DNA from: Nocardioides panzhihuensis
Lineage (GTDB): Bacteria; Actinomycetota; Actinomycetes; Propionibacteriales; Nocardioidaceae
Direction: 5' to 3'
Assembly (NCBI RefSeq): GCF_013408335.1
Contig: NZ_JACBZR010000001.1
Coordinates: 2,852,001 to 2,916,000, forward strand
DNA: 64,000 bases
Shown: positions 1 to 10,992 of the stretch, piece after piece
How positions within the stretch are numbered: position 1 is the first letter of the stretch
Layout: each line of letters starts with the position of its first letter
Notes under the pieces: model-generated
What the model was told of the DNA's origin: nothing
The model's database searches: none
The model's input: only the letters and a program-made list of their open reading frames with translations
Program-made: the position numbers and the translations under genes

Positions 1-633
1 ACCCCGCAGGCGCCCGGACGTGCCACGATCACGATCGAGGCGCTCGGTCGCAACGACGCGTTGCTCACGGTCGACGACGACCTCGGGCACACCGGTCGGA
101 TGCGTCTCTCGCCACGTCACAGCGAACTCATCCTGCTCCTCGCCAGCACTCCGCGCGGTCTCTCCGGCGACGAGCTCAGCGTGCTGCTCTACGAGGACGA
201 AGGCGGATCCTCGACGCTGCGCGCAGAGCTCAACCGGTTGCGCCACCTGCTCGGTGACACGTTCTTCGCCTCGCGACCCTACCGGCTCGTGTCGGACGTC
301 GGAGGCGACTGGCTCGCGGTCGAGGCGCTGCTCGCATCCGGGGACGTCGCCGGTGCGCTTCGCGCCTTCCGAGGCCCCCTGCTCCCACGGTCCACGGCTC
401 CCGGGGTCGTACGCCTGCGCCAGGCACTCACCGAACAGATGCGTGCCGCCATCATGCACGCCGGCCAGCCCGACCTGATGTCGGCCTGGACTCGCTCGGC
501 CTGGGGTTCGGACGACTACGAGATGTGGGCTCAGCAACGCGATCTGCTGCCACCGGGGTCACCCATGTGGGCCCTTGCCACCGGGCAGCTGGCCCGGCTG
601 GACCACGAGTTGACGGGCGCTCCTACCCGTTAG
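1..633 (+). CDS. C-terminal part of a GAF/SARP-like transcriptional regulator (5'-truncated by window edge)
   Basis: The frame is open from base 1 to the TAG at 631-633, so 210 residues are visible and the true start lies upstream. The visible part has a winged-helix look: a helix around SPRHSELILLLAS, then LSGDELSVLLYEDE and TLRAELNRLRHLLGD, as in the DNA-binding domains of SARP or OmpR-like activators. It lies 114 bases upstream of an ExaC-type aldehyde dehydrogenase and a DUF779 gene. In actinobacteria that position is commonly filled by a GAF-domain regulator of aldehyde metabolism, so it probably activates the next genes. The sensory half is outside the window and its ligand cannot be judged. 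Confidence 0.75.
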   Translation, partial: TPQAPGRATITIEALGRNDALLTVDDDLGHTGRMRLSPRHSELILLLASTPRGLSGDELSVLLYEDEGGSSTLRAELNRLRHLLGDTFFASRPYRLVSDVGGDWLAVEALLASGDVAGALRAFRGPLLPRSTAPGVVRLRQALTEQMRAAIMHAGQPDLMSAWTRSAWGSDDYEMWAQQRDLLPPGSPMWALATGQLARLDHELTGAPTR

Positions 634-662
634 GACAGGATCCGGAAGCGGGCCGGACAACG

Positions 663-680
663 GCAACGTGTCTGCAACGT
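663..680. promoter_or_regulatory. Direct heptamer repeat upstream of aldehyde dehydrogenase
   Basis: GCAACGT occurs at 663-669 and again at 674-680, spaced 11 bases start to start, i.e. about one helical turn, in the 114-base gap before the aldehyde dehydrogenase. This is a plausible binding site for the upstream regulator. The repeat is seen; the function is inferred. Confidence 0.3.
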
Positions 681-747
681 CACGGCTCCTACGGTGCTGT
701 GAACGGCGTCACAGAGGACGCCGAGTCCCGACATCAGGAGCATTCAG

Positions 748-2271
<1,524 letters not shown>

Positions 2272-2284
2272 GGCGCTGACCCGG

Positions 2285-2677
2285 ATGCGCACCCTTCCGC
2301 ACCGGGTCGACCTCACGGGTGAGGCGGCGGAGCTCCTCCGCCGCCTCACCGCCGAGGCCGGCCCCGTCATGTTCCACCAGTCCGGCGGCTGCTGCGACGG
2401 GTCGGCGCCGATGTGCTACCCCGACGGGGAGTTCATGCTCGGCGGCGCCGACATCCATCTCGGCGACCTCGACATCGGGCTGGACCGGGCCGTCCCGGTC
2501 TGGATGTCGAAGGCCCAGTTCGAGTACTGGAAGCACACCCACCTGACCATCGACGTCGTCAAGGGACGCGGCGCCGGCTTCTCGCTCGAGGCGCCGCTCG
2601 GGGTCCGCTTCCTGATCCGCTCCCGCATCTTCACCGACGAGGAGTACGCAGCGCTCGAGGCCTCCGCCGACAGCTGA
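2285..2677 (+). CDS. DUF779 domain protein
   Basis: The 130-residue protein starts 13 bases after the aldehyde dehydrogenase stop. It has the conserved cysteine cluster SGGCCDGSAPMCYP near residues 25-38 that marks DUF779. Members are regularly found beside ExaC-like aldehyde dehydrogenases, and their biochemical role is not settled. The clustered cysteines suggest metal binding or redox partnership, but that is inference. It is probably co-transcribed with the dehydrogenase. Confidence 0.88.
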   Translation: MRTLPHRVDLTGEAAELLRRLTAEAGPVMFHQSGGCCDGSAPMCYPDGEFMLGGADIHLGDLDIGLDRAVPVWMSKAQFEYWKHTHLTIDVVKGRGAGFSLEAPLGVRFLIRSRIFTDEEYAALEASADS

Positions 2678-2721
2678 GCCGCCCCTTCCCCACCACCCAG
2701 ACCCAGAAAGCAGGACCCCGC

Positions 2722-4731
<2,010 letters not shown>

Positions 4732-4737
4732 CCTCCC

Positions 4738-5022
4738 GTGCCGAGGACAGTGGAGTCACCCGCACCGGCGGGAGCTGACCGGTCGCTGACCGCTCTGGGC
4801 TGGGTCGTCGTGGCCCGGCATCGCGAGCCCGCGCACGTCGGCCTGCGCGCACCGTGGGGCGCGGCGCACCTCAAGCGCATCGGCAGCCAGGTCACCTACT
4901 GCGGTGCCCCAACGCTCGGCTGGCACGCCTTCTGGCACCTCCGGGCCGACGACATCCGCAAGTGGTGCACCGACTGTTCGGCAGCACGACCGACCCGTGC
5001 CGTGGCCGACTGCTTGACATAG
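4738..5022 (+). CDS. Hypothetical small protein with Cys/His/Trp-rich core
   Basis: This is a 94-residue reading frame with a GTG start 6 bases after the acs stop. I do not recognise a family. The second half is rich in residues that could bind metal (TYCG, WHAFWHL, KWCTDC). Codon usage is like the neighbouring acs gene, and the spacing fits translation from the same transcript. It is the last well-behaved gene before a stretch of broken fragments, so it may itself be partial. Confidence 0.5.
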   Translation: MPRTVESPAPAGADRSLTALGWVVVARHREPAHVGLRAPWGAAHLKRIGSQVTYCGAPTLGWHAFWHLRADDIRKWCTDCSAARPTRAVADCLT

Positions 5023-5110
5023 GGCACTCAGTCGTCGAGCAGCGGCATCAGGTCGGCGTCGGATCCAACCACGCGGGTGGGCAGGAAGGGAAGGTCTCGA
5101 CCTGCTCGGG

Positions 5111-5370
5111 ACGGGTCGAGGCTACCGCTGGTTCACCGATCCCCTCACCCGCGACCTCTACCTACCTGAGCACCACGGCTTCTACTCACGGATGTACGCC
5201 GCACTCCGCGGCGTACTCAGCCTCCGCGGACCGAACGCCCGCGCGGCGGACTACGTGGCTCTTCTGGCCAAACGGTCCAAAAGTTCCGCGACCTCTGGGA
5301 GGAGCACGAGCTACGGGAAGCTGCTGTTCCTATCGGCCATCACTCCGTTACCCCAGCCATGACGCCCTCC
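5111..5370 (+). pseudogene. Fragment of XRE-family regulator (MmyB-like C-terminal domain), frameshifted
   Basis: Translation from 5111 reads GYRWFTDPLTRDLYLPEHH and continues through MYAALRGVLSLRG to LLAKRS near 5276. Then the frame must shift by one base to read VQKFRDLWEEHELREAA. This pattern, a short layer ending in residues like FRxLWxxH, resembles the C-terminal ligand-binding part of MmyB-type helix-turn-helix regulators. No helix-turn-helix domain is visible upstream. I infer a decayed fragment; the family match is from memory and moderate. Confidence 0.5.
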
Positions 5371-5779
5371 GCGCTGGGGACGGATCACGCTCCGGACAGG
5401 AACTTTCCTCAGTCGGCCTGGCGCTCGTTGGCCTGCTGACGCGCGGCACGCTCGGTGCTCATCTGTCTCGCCGGGCGGGGTCGAAGATGTCGTGCAGCGT
5501 GTCGCCGATTCATTCGACGTGTGCGGACCGTTCGTCGGCGCCCATCCGAGGACCTCAGGTGCCGACCAGGTGGATCACTCCACGCCGTTGGCGACAAGGT
5601 CGGGCGCCAGTGCAATGCCGCGGACCCGTGGGTGAGCAAGATGTTCGCCACACCACTGACCACCGCAGGTCGGGATCGTCGTGGCACTGCGGTCGTCGAT
5701 GAGTCCGCCAGTCGCGCAGGAACGAGAAACTCACACGAGTGCCGAGCACCGCCTCGGCGTCTGGGGGCTCCTTGGCACC

Positions 5780-6108
5780 TGGTCCGCCACTACGGGATCG
5801 CGAAGGTGCTGATCTCCTACAAGCTGATTGACCTGGACAACGTCGGCGACTCGGGCTCCGCTGCGCGTGCCTTGGCATCGTCCTTGCTCGCCAACGCCGA
5901 GAGCCTCGTCATCTATCACCAAGAGTCCGACCAGCTCGGCGCGACCGCGGACGCGCTGGCCCTCACTCGCACCGAGCAGTCACTGCTCCCTATCCTTAGA
6001 ACGGTCGGGGTCTGTGGCGCGTCAAGGACCGATCCTTCGTCGTTCGGCACTAGTTTCACCGAGCCGAGCTCTTCGATACCTCGGCAATGCGGCTGGCCAA
6101 AAGTGGTT
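5780..6108 (+). pseudogene. Remnant of VirB4-like conjugative transfer ATPase, cut by IS
   Basis: The segment reads HYGIAKVLISYKLIDLDNVG, then ARALASSLLANAESLVIYHQ and ESDQLGATADALALT, a pattern typical of the C-terminal part of actinobacterial VirB4/TraC-like ATPases of conjugative elements. Near 6003 one frameshift is needed to continue GRGLWRVKDRSFVVRH. A TAG follows at 6051, after which the same frame goes on as HRAELFDTSAMRLAKSG and runs directly into the left end of the IS at 6109. The rest of the gene is not found beyond the IS. It is a dead trace of an integrative conjugative element. Confidence 0.65.
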
Positions 6109-6131
6109 TGATTCGCCCTGGGTTTCGTTCC
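6109..6131 (+). repeat. IS3 element left inverted repeat
   Basis: This is the left arm of the IS, starting TGATTC; it pairs with 7403-7424 with one extra base. Confidence 0.85.
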
Positions 6132-6156
6132 GACATCTTTGACAGGATTGGGAACG

Positions 6157-6471
6157 ATGCCGAAGAAGTACTCCGATGAGATGCGTGAGCGGGCGCTGCG
6201 GATGGTGGCCGAGGCGCTGCCGGACCACCCCAACCAGATGGCTGCGATCCGTCACGTGGCGGATCTGTTGGGGATGAACAGCGAGACGCTGCGGGTCTGG
6301 TTGCGCCGGTCCGAGGTCGACGCGGGCACGCGGCCGGGTGTGTCCACGGACGCGGCTGAAGAGATCAAGCGGTTGCGGCGGGAGAACGCTGAGCTGCGGC
6401 GGGCGAATGAGATCTTGAAGTCGGCCAGCGTGTTTTTCGCCAAGGAGCTCGACCGTCCCACGACGAAGTGA
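6157..6471 (+). CDS. IS3-family transposase OrfA (helix-turn-helix)
   Basis: This 104-residue protein starts at the ATG at 6157 (MPKKYSDEMRERALRMV), the typical OrfA beginning. It carries the DNA-binding helix-turn-helix VADLLGMNSETLRVWLRR, then a leucine-rich segment (EEIKRLRRENAELRRANEIL) used for dimerisation with OrfAB. Its stop at 6469-6471 overlaps the GTG of orfB by one step, and orfB lies in the -1 frame. A T-run in GTG TTT TTC near 6430-6438 is a candidate slip site for making the fused transposase. Confidence 0.9.
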   Translation: MPKKYSDEMRERALRMVAEALPDHPNQMAAIRHVADLLGMNSETLRVWLRRSEVDAGTRPGVSTDAAEEIKRLRRENAELRRANEILKSASVFFAKELDRPTTK

Positions 6472-7403
6472 TCCGGTACATCGACGAACACCGTGATCAG
6501 TTCGGGGTCGAGGCCATCTGCCGGGTGCTGCGCCCGGCAGTTCGTGGGTTCATCACCTCACGCGGCTACCGGGCCGTGAAGAACAGGCCGGCCTCAGCAC
6601 GCCAGCTGAAGGATGACCTGCTCAAACCCGAGATCGCCCGACTGCACGCGGAGAACTACGGCGTGTACGGGGTGCGGAAGATGCATGCCTTGCTCAAGCG
6701 GCAGGGCTGGGCGATCGGCCGCGACCAGACCGCCCGACTGATGCGGGAGCTGGACCTGCGTGGGGTACGTCGCTCGAAGAAGGTCTTCACGACTCGCCCG
6801 GACAAGACCACGGACCTGCCTGGTGACCTGGTCAAACGGGACTTCACCGCCCCGGGGCCACGCCGGCTGTGGGTAGCCGACGTGACGTATGTGGCGACCT
6901 GGTCGGGGTTTGCCTACGTGGCGTTCGTGACCGACGTGTACTCGCGTCGGATCGTGGGCTGGAACGTCGCTGCGACGCTGCGCGCCGAGGTTCTCCCGCT
7001 ACGCGCACTCGACATGGCCGCCTGGGACGCCAACCGTGACGGCGGCGATCTGGACGGCTTGGTGCACCACGCCGACCACGGCTCGAACTACCTCGCGGTC
7101 GTCTACACCGACCGGATCGCCGAACTCGGCGCGAAGCCTTCCACAGGGACCGTCGGGGACTCCTTCGACAACGCCCTCGCGGAGGCGGTCAACGGCCTGT
7201 ACAAGACCGAGTTGATCCGCCGCCGTGGCCCGTGGCGGACTGTGGAACAAGTCGAGCTGGCCACTCTGGAGTACGTGTGGTGGTGGAACAACCAGCGCCT
7301 TCACGGCGAGCTCGGCTACCGCACACCGATCGAGGTCGAGCAGGCCTACTACGCTGACCTTGATTCATCCCAGCCAGCGACCGCTGGCCAGGGAAACCGA
7401 TAG
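6468..7403 (+). CDS. IS3-family transposase OrfB (DDE integrase core)
   Basis: The 311-residue frame carries the rve-type catalytic core that cuts and joins the IS ends. First acidic residue: LWVADVTYV. Second: HHADHGSNY. Final glutamate: SFDNALAEAVNGLYKTELI. The HTH_21-like segment NYGVYGVRKMHALLKRQG precedes it. Length and motifs are complete and no internal stop is seen, so the element may still be active. It is probably made mainly as a -1 frameshift fusion with OrfA, as known for the family. The stop lies at 7401-7403, directly against the right inverted repeat. Confidence 0.9.
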   Translation: MIRYIDEHRDQFGVEAICRVLRPAVRGFITSRGYRAVKNRPASARQLKDDLLKPEIARLHAENYGVYGVRKMHALLKRQGWAIGRDQTARLMRELDLRGVRRSKKVFTTRPDKTTDLPGDLVKRDFTAPGPRRLWVADVTYVATWSGFAYVAFVTDVYSRRIVGWNVAATLRAEVLPLRALDMAAWDANRDGGDLDGLVHHADHGSNYLAVVYTDRIAELGAKPSTGTVGDSFDNALAEAVNGLYKTELIRRRGPWRTVEQVELATLEYVWWWNNQRLHGELGYRTPIEVEQAYYADLDSSQPATAGQGNR

Positions 7404-7424
7404 GAACGAAACCCAGGCGAATCA
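7403..7424 (-). repeat. IS3 element right inverted repeat
   Basis: This is the right arm of the IS. Its complement starts TGATTCGCC and it matches the left arm except for one missing base. Confidence 0.85.
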
Positions 7425-8004
7425 GTCCCCGGACGGTGAGCAAGGACAGGCCTGGACAAGCTTCCAGTCAGGCATCAACACGTTGCGCGGCCAGACGTGG
7501 CCGACCAGACGCCGCATCAAAGCCGGCGACATCCTGAGCTTCACCTGCTTCCCCACGGTCGCGGGGTACGGCACTGCGCTGCGACGCACCCTCTTCCTGG
7601 GCGAACCTGACGCTCGCGCCTTGCAGACATGGGCTACCAACCTGAACATCCGCCAGCACGCCCTCGAGGTGATCCGACCAGGCACCACGTGTCGCAAGAT
7701 CGAACGTGAGCTCGACGAGACCCGCGCAGACCACAGCTGGCGCCACCTCAGCGACCGCAACCACCGGGTCAGGCTTCTCGCCCATCCCTACGGACCTTGG
7801 GCCGGCCGCGAGACCATCCGCGACCTCGACATCGCGCTCGAACCCGGCATGCTGGTCTCGCTGCGTGTCACCAGCGCTGTCGCCCAGCACGAACCCGGAG
7901 CCGGCGTCTATGGCGACACTGACGTCCTGTTCGTCAACGAAACCGGTGCTGAACTCCTCACGGCGTTCCCCGCCGGACCCGAACACAACCTCCTGACCGG
8001 ATGA
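7425..8004 (+). pseudogene. C-terminal part of a creatinase-like (M24 family) gene, 5' end lost at the IS
   Basis: From the IS edge the frame reads GQAWTSFQSGINTLRGQTW, then IKAGDILSFTCFPTVAGYGT, then a central run with HRVRLLAHPYG, and near the end LEPGMLVSLRVTSAV and FPAGPEHN. The same order of motifs is seen in the C-terminal 'pita-bread' domain of creatinase (creatine amidinohydrolase). About half of the usual protein of roughly 400 residues is present and the N-terminal half is absent. The segment that normally reads GYGHSFGVLCHYYG is altered here, so it is probably decayed as well as truncated. A sarcosine-oxidase-like gene lies less than 1 kb away, which supports the creatine link. Confidence 0.7.
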
Positions 8005-8490
8005 TCTGGCGGCTTCGAGCGCGGGCACCGTCATTGCGGGATTCGAACCCGAACGGCGAGTACGGCAGCCTTGACCGAGATGGTTGCAGAGGGTGCCGGT
8101 CGCCGATGCAGCCGGGTCACCGTCGTCCGGCGAGAGCGGCCGGTCACCCTCACGTTGCGAACAGTCGTCGGTCCGGTTTCCCACACTGCCAAGAACACTC
8201 ACCTTGCGGATCGTGTCGTCGCGCGACGCAGCCCGCCGGAGTCTCGGGTCACCAGCGGGCTCCAGGCACGACTGAAGGAGACGGGGGTCCCGACGTCCAG
8301 CATCTTCTTCACCCGGGCACTCGCGAACCTTGTATCCCAGTTGCGTCCGTCAGAGTGGCGTACGACGAGGTGACCGCCGTGGCGTCGACGTTGGCAGGGT
8401 CACCGCGTGATTCTTCAAGGAATCTCCTACACCCTTCTTGGCTCAGCGTGCACTGCTGACGCCCCCCGTCAGGAAGAGACCGTCGGTCGC
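8005..8490. other. No supported gene between creatinase remnant and direct repeat 1
   Basis: Several short frames are open here but none has a family pattern, a good start or convincing codon usage. The stretch is probably debris of the same decayed region. A tRNA T-arm-like motif near 8038-8052 has no matching rest of a tRNA. Confidence 0.5.
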
Positions 8491-8573
8491 TACAAGCGTG
8501 GTACAAATGGTCGACAGTCGTCGACGTTTGCGCAGGTCAGCATGGATCAGTCAGTCAGAACTACGACCTGTAG
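8491..8573 (+). repeat. 83-bp imperfect direct repeat, copy 1
   Basis: The copy starts TACAAGCGTGGTACAAATGG and ends at a TAG. It matches 14776-14858 at 74 of 83 positions without gaps, in the same orientation. The start holds TACAA twice at 11-base spacing. A hairpin follows about 40 bases downstream, as it does after copy 2. It lies at the left edge of the sarcosine/formaldehyde block and may be an attachment-type or element-end sequence. Confidence 0.8.
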
Positions 8574-8850
8574 TCACTTCTCGCGTAGAGCTCGAGCTCA
8601 ACAGACTCGAGTACGAGGGCTCCGGCGTCGCCGGAGCCCTCGTCGCATCCCGGCACGGCGAGAGGTACAGACGCCGGCACTCCCCCGCGGCCGCTTCCCT
8701 TGTGCACGCTCATGCCGATGAGCGGGCGGGGTGTGCACTGGGTGAACAGGGAGGGTCTTGTTGATCCCTACCTCAACCTACGCTTGCCCTTGCCAGTCGG
8801 CTGCCGCGCACAGAAGGACCCGTGGATGCTACGTCGAATGGATCGGGAGC
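8574..8850. other. Non-coding stretch between repeat 1 and the flavoprotein stop
   Basis: It holds the hairpin at 8615-8641 and otherwise no gene I can support. Confidence 0.5.
8615..8641. terminator. Strong hairpin, candidate terminator of the minus-strand operon
   Basis: A perfect 12-base stem (GAGGGCTCCGGC / GCCGGAGCCCTC) with a 3-base loop lies downstream of the minus-strand operon ending at 8851. There is no T-tract, so it may be a GC-type terminator or part of the repeat unit. Confidence 0.5.
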
Positions 8851-9981
8851 CTATTGCTGTAATTCACCCAGGCGCGCCCCCTGCTCGAGCTCGGCGGCGA
8901 GACCTTCACCTGTCGCGGCTCGAGCTAGAGCGCGCCCCAGCGCAGGTGCCTGCTTGAACAGATTGTGACCGGCCACGAACAGGACAGAGCCTGCCTCCCA
9001 CACGGCGACGCCGTCCTCGCTCCATGGGAGGTCGGTCACCCAGCAGTGAAGGAAGTCGCGCGGCTCTGGGTGGAGACCGGGCAGCGCCCGTGTCACGTAT
9101 TCGCGCGCGCGTTCGTCCAGCGATCGAATCGCCGCAGGGTCGATGAACGTTCCGTCGTCGCGGACGCCGACGGTTTCGCTGAGTCCGACCGAATAACTGC
9201 TGTTGCCCGGTAGCGGCGTCGCGTACACGCCGACTTCGCCGAAGACGCCGCTGCTGTCCTGCAGGCACGCGACTCGTGCCGGGGCGGCGGCTTTCACGTC
9301 GAAGGTCAGCCGGACGTGCGCGGCAAGGCGAACCGGCAGCGACAGGCCGACGCTGCGGGCCAGGCGGGCGGTTTCGCGGCCGGCGCACACGACCACCTTG
9401 GAGTAGACAGCCCGGTCGGTGACGCTGCGCACCTCGACCGTCCCATCGGCGCGGGGATCGATGGAGATGACCTCTGCGGTGGTGACGGCATCTGCGAGGG
9501 CACCCGCGAGTGCCGTGATCGCGGTGCGGGTGCGGATCGCGCCGCCCGACTCGTCGAGCACCGCTGGCCCCGAGTACCCAGCGAGCAGCGGCATCCGTTG
9601 GGCGAGCTCGGCTGCATCGATCTCGTACGCTTCCACGCCGCCGACCTGGTCGAGCACCCGCAGCCGCGCCAGGGCGCTGTCGCCGATCGCCACGACACCG
9701 TCTGATGAGACCAGCTCGACGTCGAAGTGTTCGGCCCACTCATCCCATACGCCGCGGCTTTCGCGCGCGAAAGCGACGAGTCGCGGGTCGTCGTGGGCAT
9801 GCCGGAAGATCCGCGACTCGCCTGCGGACTGACCAGCTCCGGGCAGACCGGCCTCGTACAAGCGCACCGGCACGCCCTGCTCCCGCAGCGCGTACGCCGT
9901 CGACAGACCGACGATCCCGCCCCCGATCACTGCTACCTCGGGTGAACGCGTCGGGGCAACGTCGTCGTCAGTTCCTGTCAT
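8851..9981 (-). CDS. FAD-dependent oxidoreductase, monomeric sarcosine oxidase / N-methyl amino acid oxidase type
   Basis: The 376-residue flavoprotein has the dinucleotide-binding motif VAVIGGGIVGLS at about 16-27. HCWVTDLPWSEDG follows, whose Cys313 is at the position where monomeric sarcosine oxidase binds FAD covalently. AGHNLFKQAPALG near 337-349 fits the conserved C-terminal lysine region. The start at 9981 is supported by GAGGAA just upstream; a longer frame exists but lacks a ribosome site. The reaction would give glycine, formaldehyde and hydrogen peroxide from sarcosine or a similar N-methyl amine. It is last in an operon with a formaldehyde dehydrogenase, which would clear that product. 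The exact substrate is inferred. Confidence 0.85.
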   Translation of the reverse strand: MTGTDDDVAPTRSPEVAVIGGGIVGLSTAYALREQGVPVRLYEAGLPGAGQSAGESRIFRHAHDDPRLVAFARESRGVWDEWAEHFDVELVSSDGVVAIGDSALARLRVLDQVGGVEAYEIDAAELAQRMPLLAGYSGPAVLDESGGAIRTRTAITALAGALADAVTTAEVISIDPRADGTVEVRSVTDRAVYSKVVVCAGRETARLARSVGLSLPVRLAAHVRLTFDVKAAAPARVACLQDSSGVFGEVGVYATPLPGNSSYSVGLSETVGVRDDGTFIDPAAIRSLDERAREYVTRALPGLHPEPRDFLHCWVTDLPWSEDGVAVWEAGSVLFVAGHNLFKQAPALGRALARAATGEGLAAELEQGARLGELQQ

Positions 9982-10122
9982 CGCGGTTCCTCGATCTGTT
10001 AGGGATGTGCGATGGGCCGCAAGACAAGGGGCCGCTGCCATGACGTCAACGGGCTGTGTCAGCCCGAAGTCACCGCGCGCAGCGACCCCTCATGTCGGGG
10101 TCAGTACTCCCGGTCTGTGGTG

Positions 10123-10425
10123 TCAGGCGGGAAGTTTGGAGCCCAACACGTCGAGCTTCTCGATCGTCGGTTCGGAGAACAACGTACCGGTCTGCTCGCC
10201 GAGAGCTACCGCAACAGGGCCGGACAGGTGAGCGTCACGTCCGGCGTCATCGGGGAACACGTCGAAGATCCCGAAGGAGGAGGGCCCGAGGCGGATCGCG
10301 AACCACGCGGTGGTCGCCGGCTCTTCCTCGACAAGCGCACGGCCGCTGTCAAGGAACTCCTTCACGTCGTCCTCCTTGCCGGGCAACGCGTCAAACCTGA
10401 CCAGCAATCCCTTGGTCACACTCAT
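10123..10425 (-). CDS. Small antibiotic-biosynthesis-monooxygenase (ABM) fold protein
   Basis: The 100-residue protein reads MSVTKGLLVRFDALPGKEDD, then VKEFLDSGRALVEEEP and a FGIFDVFPDDAGRDAHLSG segment. This is the single ferredoxin-like ABM fold seen in quinol monooxygenases and related dimeric proteins. The ATG at 10425 has AGGAG in front and overlaps the stop of the PfpI gene by four bases (ATGA), so translation is coupled. Its substrate is unknown. In this operon it may act on a reactive carbonyl or quinone, but that is inference. Confidence 0.85.
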   Translation of the reverse strand: MSVTKGLLVRFDALPGKEDDVKEFLDSGRALVEEEPATTAWFAIRLGPSSFGIFDVFPDDAGRDAHLSGPVAVALGEQTGTLFSEPTIEKLDVLGSKLPA

Positions 10426-10991
10426 GACTTCTCCTCTTCCTTTGTCGTGGTGCCCGCGAGTTGGGACACGATCGCCTCGGAGAACGCCGGCAGGTCCTCC
10501 GGCGAGCGGCTGGTGATGAGATTCTTGTCGACCACGACCTCCTGGTCGACGACGTTCGCGCCGGCATTGCGCAGATCCGTGCGGATGCTCGGGAAGGACG
10601 TCAGGGTGCGACCGGTGGCCACGCCGGCCTCGATCAACGTCCACGGCCCGTGACAGATCGCCGCCACTGGCTTGCCGCTCTCGACGAAGTCGCGGACGAA
10701 GGAAACGGCGCCCTCGTCGACCCGGAGCTGGTCGGGGTTCACCGTGCCGCCCGGAAGCACCAAGGCGTCGTAGTCGCCCACCGAGGCGTCGGCGACCAGC
10801 CCGTCGACGGTGAACGTGCCCGCTTCATCCAGGTCGTTCTTACGGGCCTTGATCTCGCCGTCGTGGATCGAGAGGACCTCGGTCCGAGCGCCGGCCCTGT
10901 CCAGAGACTCGCGGGGTTGCTCGAGTTCGACGCGCTCGACCCCGTCCGCGGCGAGGATCGCGACCCTCTTGCCCTGAAGATCTGCTGCCAT
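10422..10991 (-). CDS. DJ-1/PfpI-family protein (glyoxalase/deglycase-like)
   Basis: The 189-residue protein is typical for PfpI-type members. The nucleophile elbow AICHGPW carries Cys113 and His114, and VAILAADGVERVEL near 10-23 holds the supporting glutamate. Relatives act as protease-like, glyoxalase or deglycase enzymes and protect against reactive aldehydes. It starts one base after the formaldehyde dehydrogenase stop and overlaps the next gene by four bases. A role in handling aldehyde damage would suit the operon, though the reaction is not proven by sequence. Confidence 0.9.
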   Translation of the reverse strand: MAADLQGKRVAILAADGVERVELEQPRESLDRAGARTEVLSIHDGEIKARKNDLDEAGTFTVDGLVADASVGDYDALVLPGGTVNPDQLRVDEGAVSFVRDFVESGKPVAAICHGPWTLIEAGVATGRTLTSFPSIRTDLRNAGANVVDQEVVVDKNLITSRSPEDLPAFSEAIVSQLAGTTTKEEEKS

Positions 10992-10992
10992 A

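Larger units (their letters stand above)
6109..7424 (+). mobile_element. IS3-family insertion sequence, complete with both terminal inverted repeats
   Basis: The element is 1316 bases. The left end begins TGATTCGCCCTG and the inverted complement of the right end begins TGATTCGCCTGG. The arms (6109-6131 and 7403-7424) match over 22 positions with a single extra C on the left, and have the TG...CA termini usual for IS3. It encodes two overlapping frames, orfA and orfB. No convincing target duplication is seen: the flanking triplets are GTT on the left and GTC on the right. The two flanks also belong to unrelated genes, so the insertion was followed or accompanied by a deletion or rearrangement. 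Confidence 0.9.

Noticed and set aside
5455..6111. Reading the whole 218-codon frame as one protein
   Set aside because: Only the middle resembles a protein family (VirB4-like). The first third is arginine-rich nonsense and the end is out of frame with the homologous continuation.
8036..8056. Sequence like a tRNA T-arm on the minus strand (GGGATTCGAACCC)
   Set aside because: The neighbouring bases do not form an acceptor, anticodon or D stem, and no CCA-side pairing is possible. At most a chance match or a tiny remnant.
8438..8764. 108-codon frame covering direct repeat 1
   Set aside because: The only similarity is to the same frame across repeat 2, explained by the DNA repeat; there is no conserved start or stop and no family.
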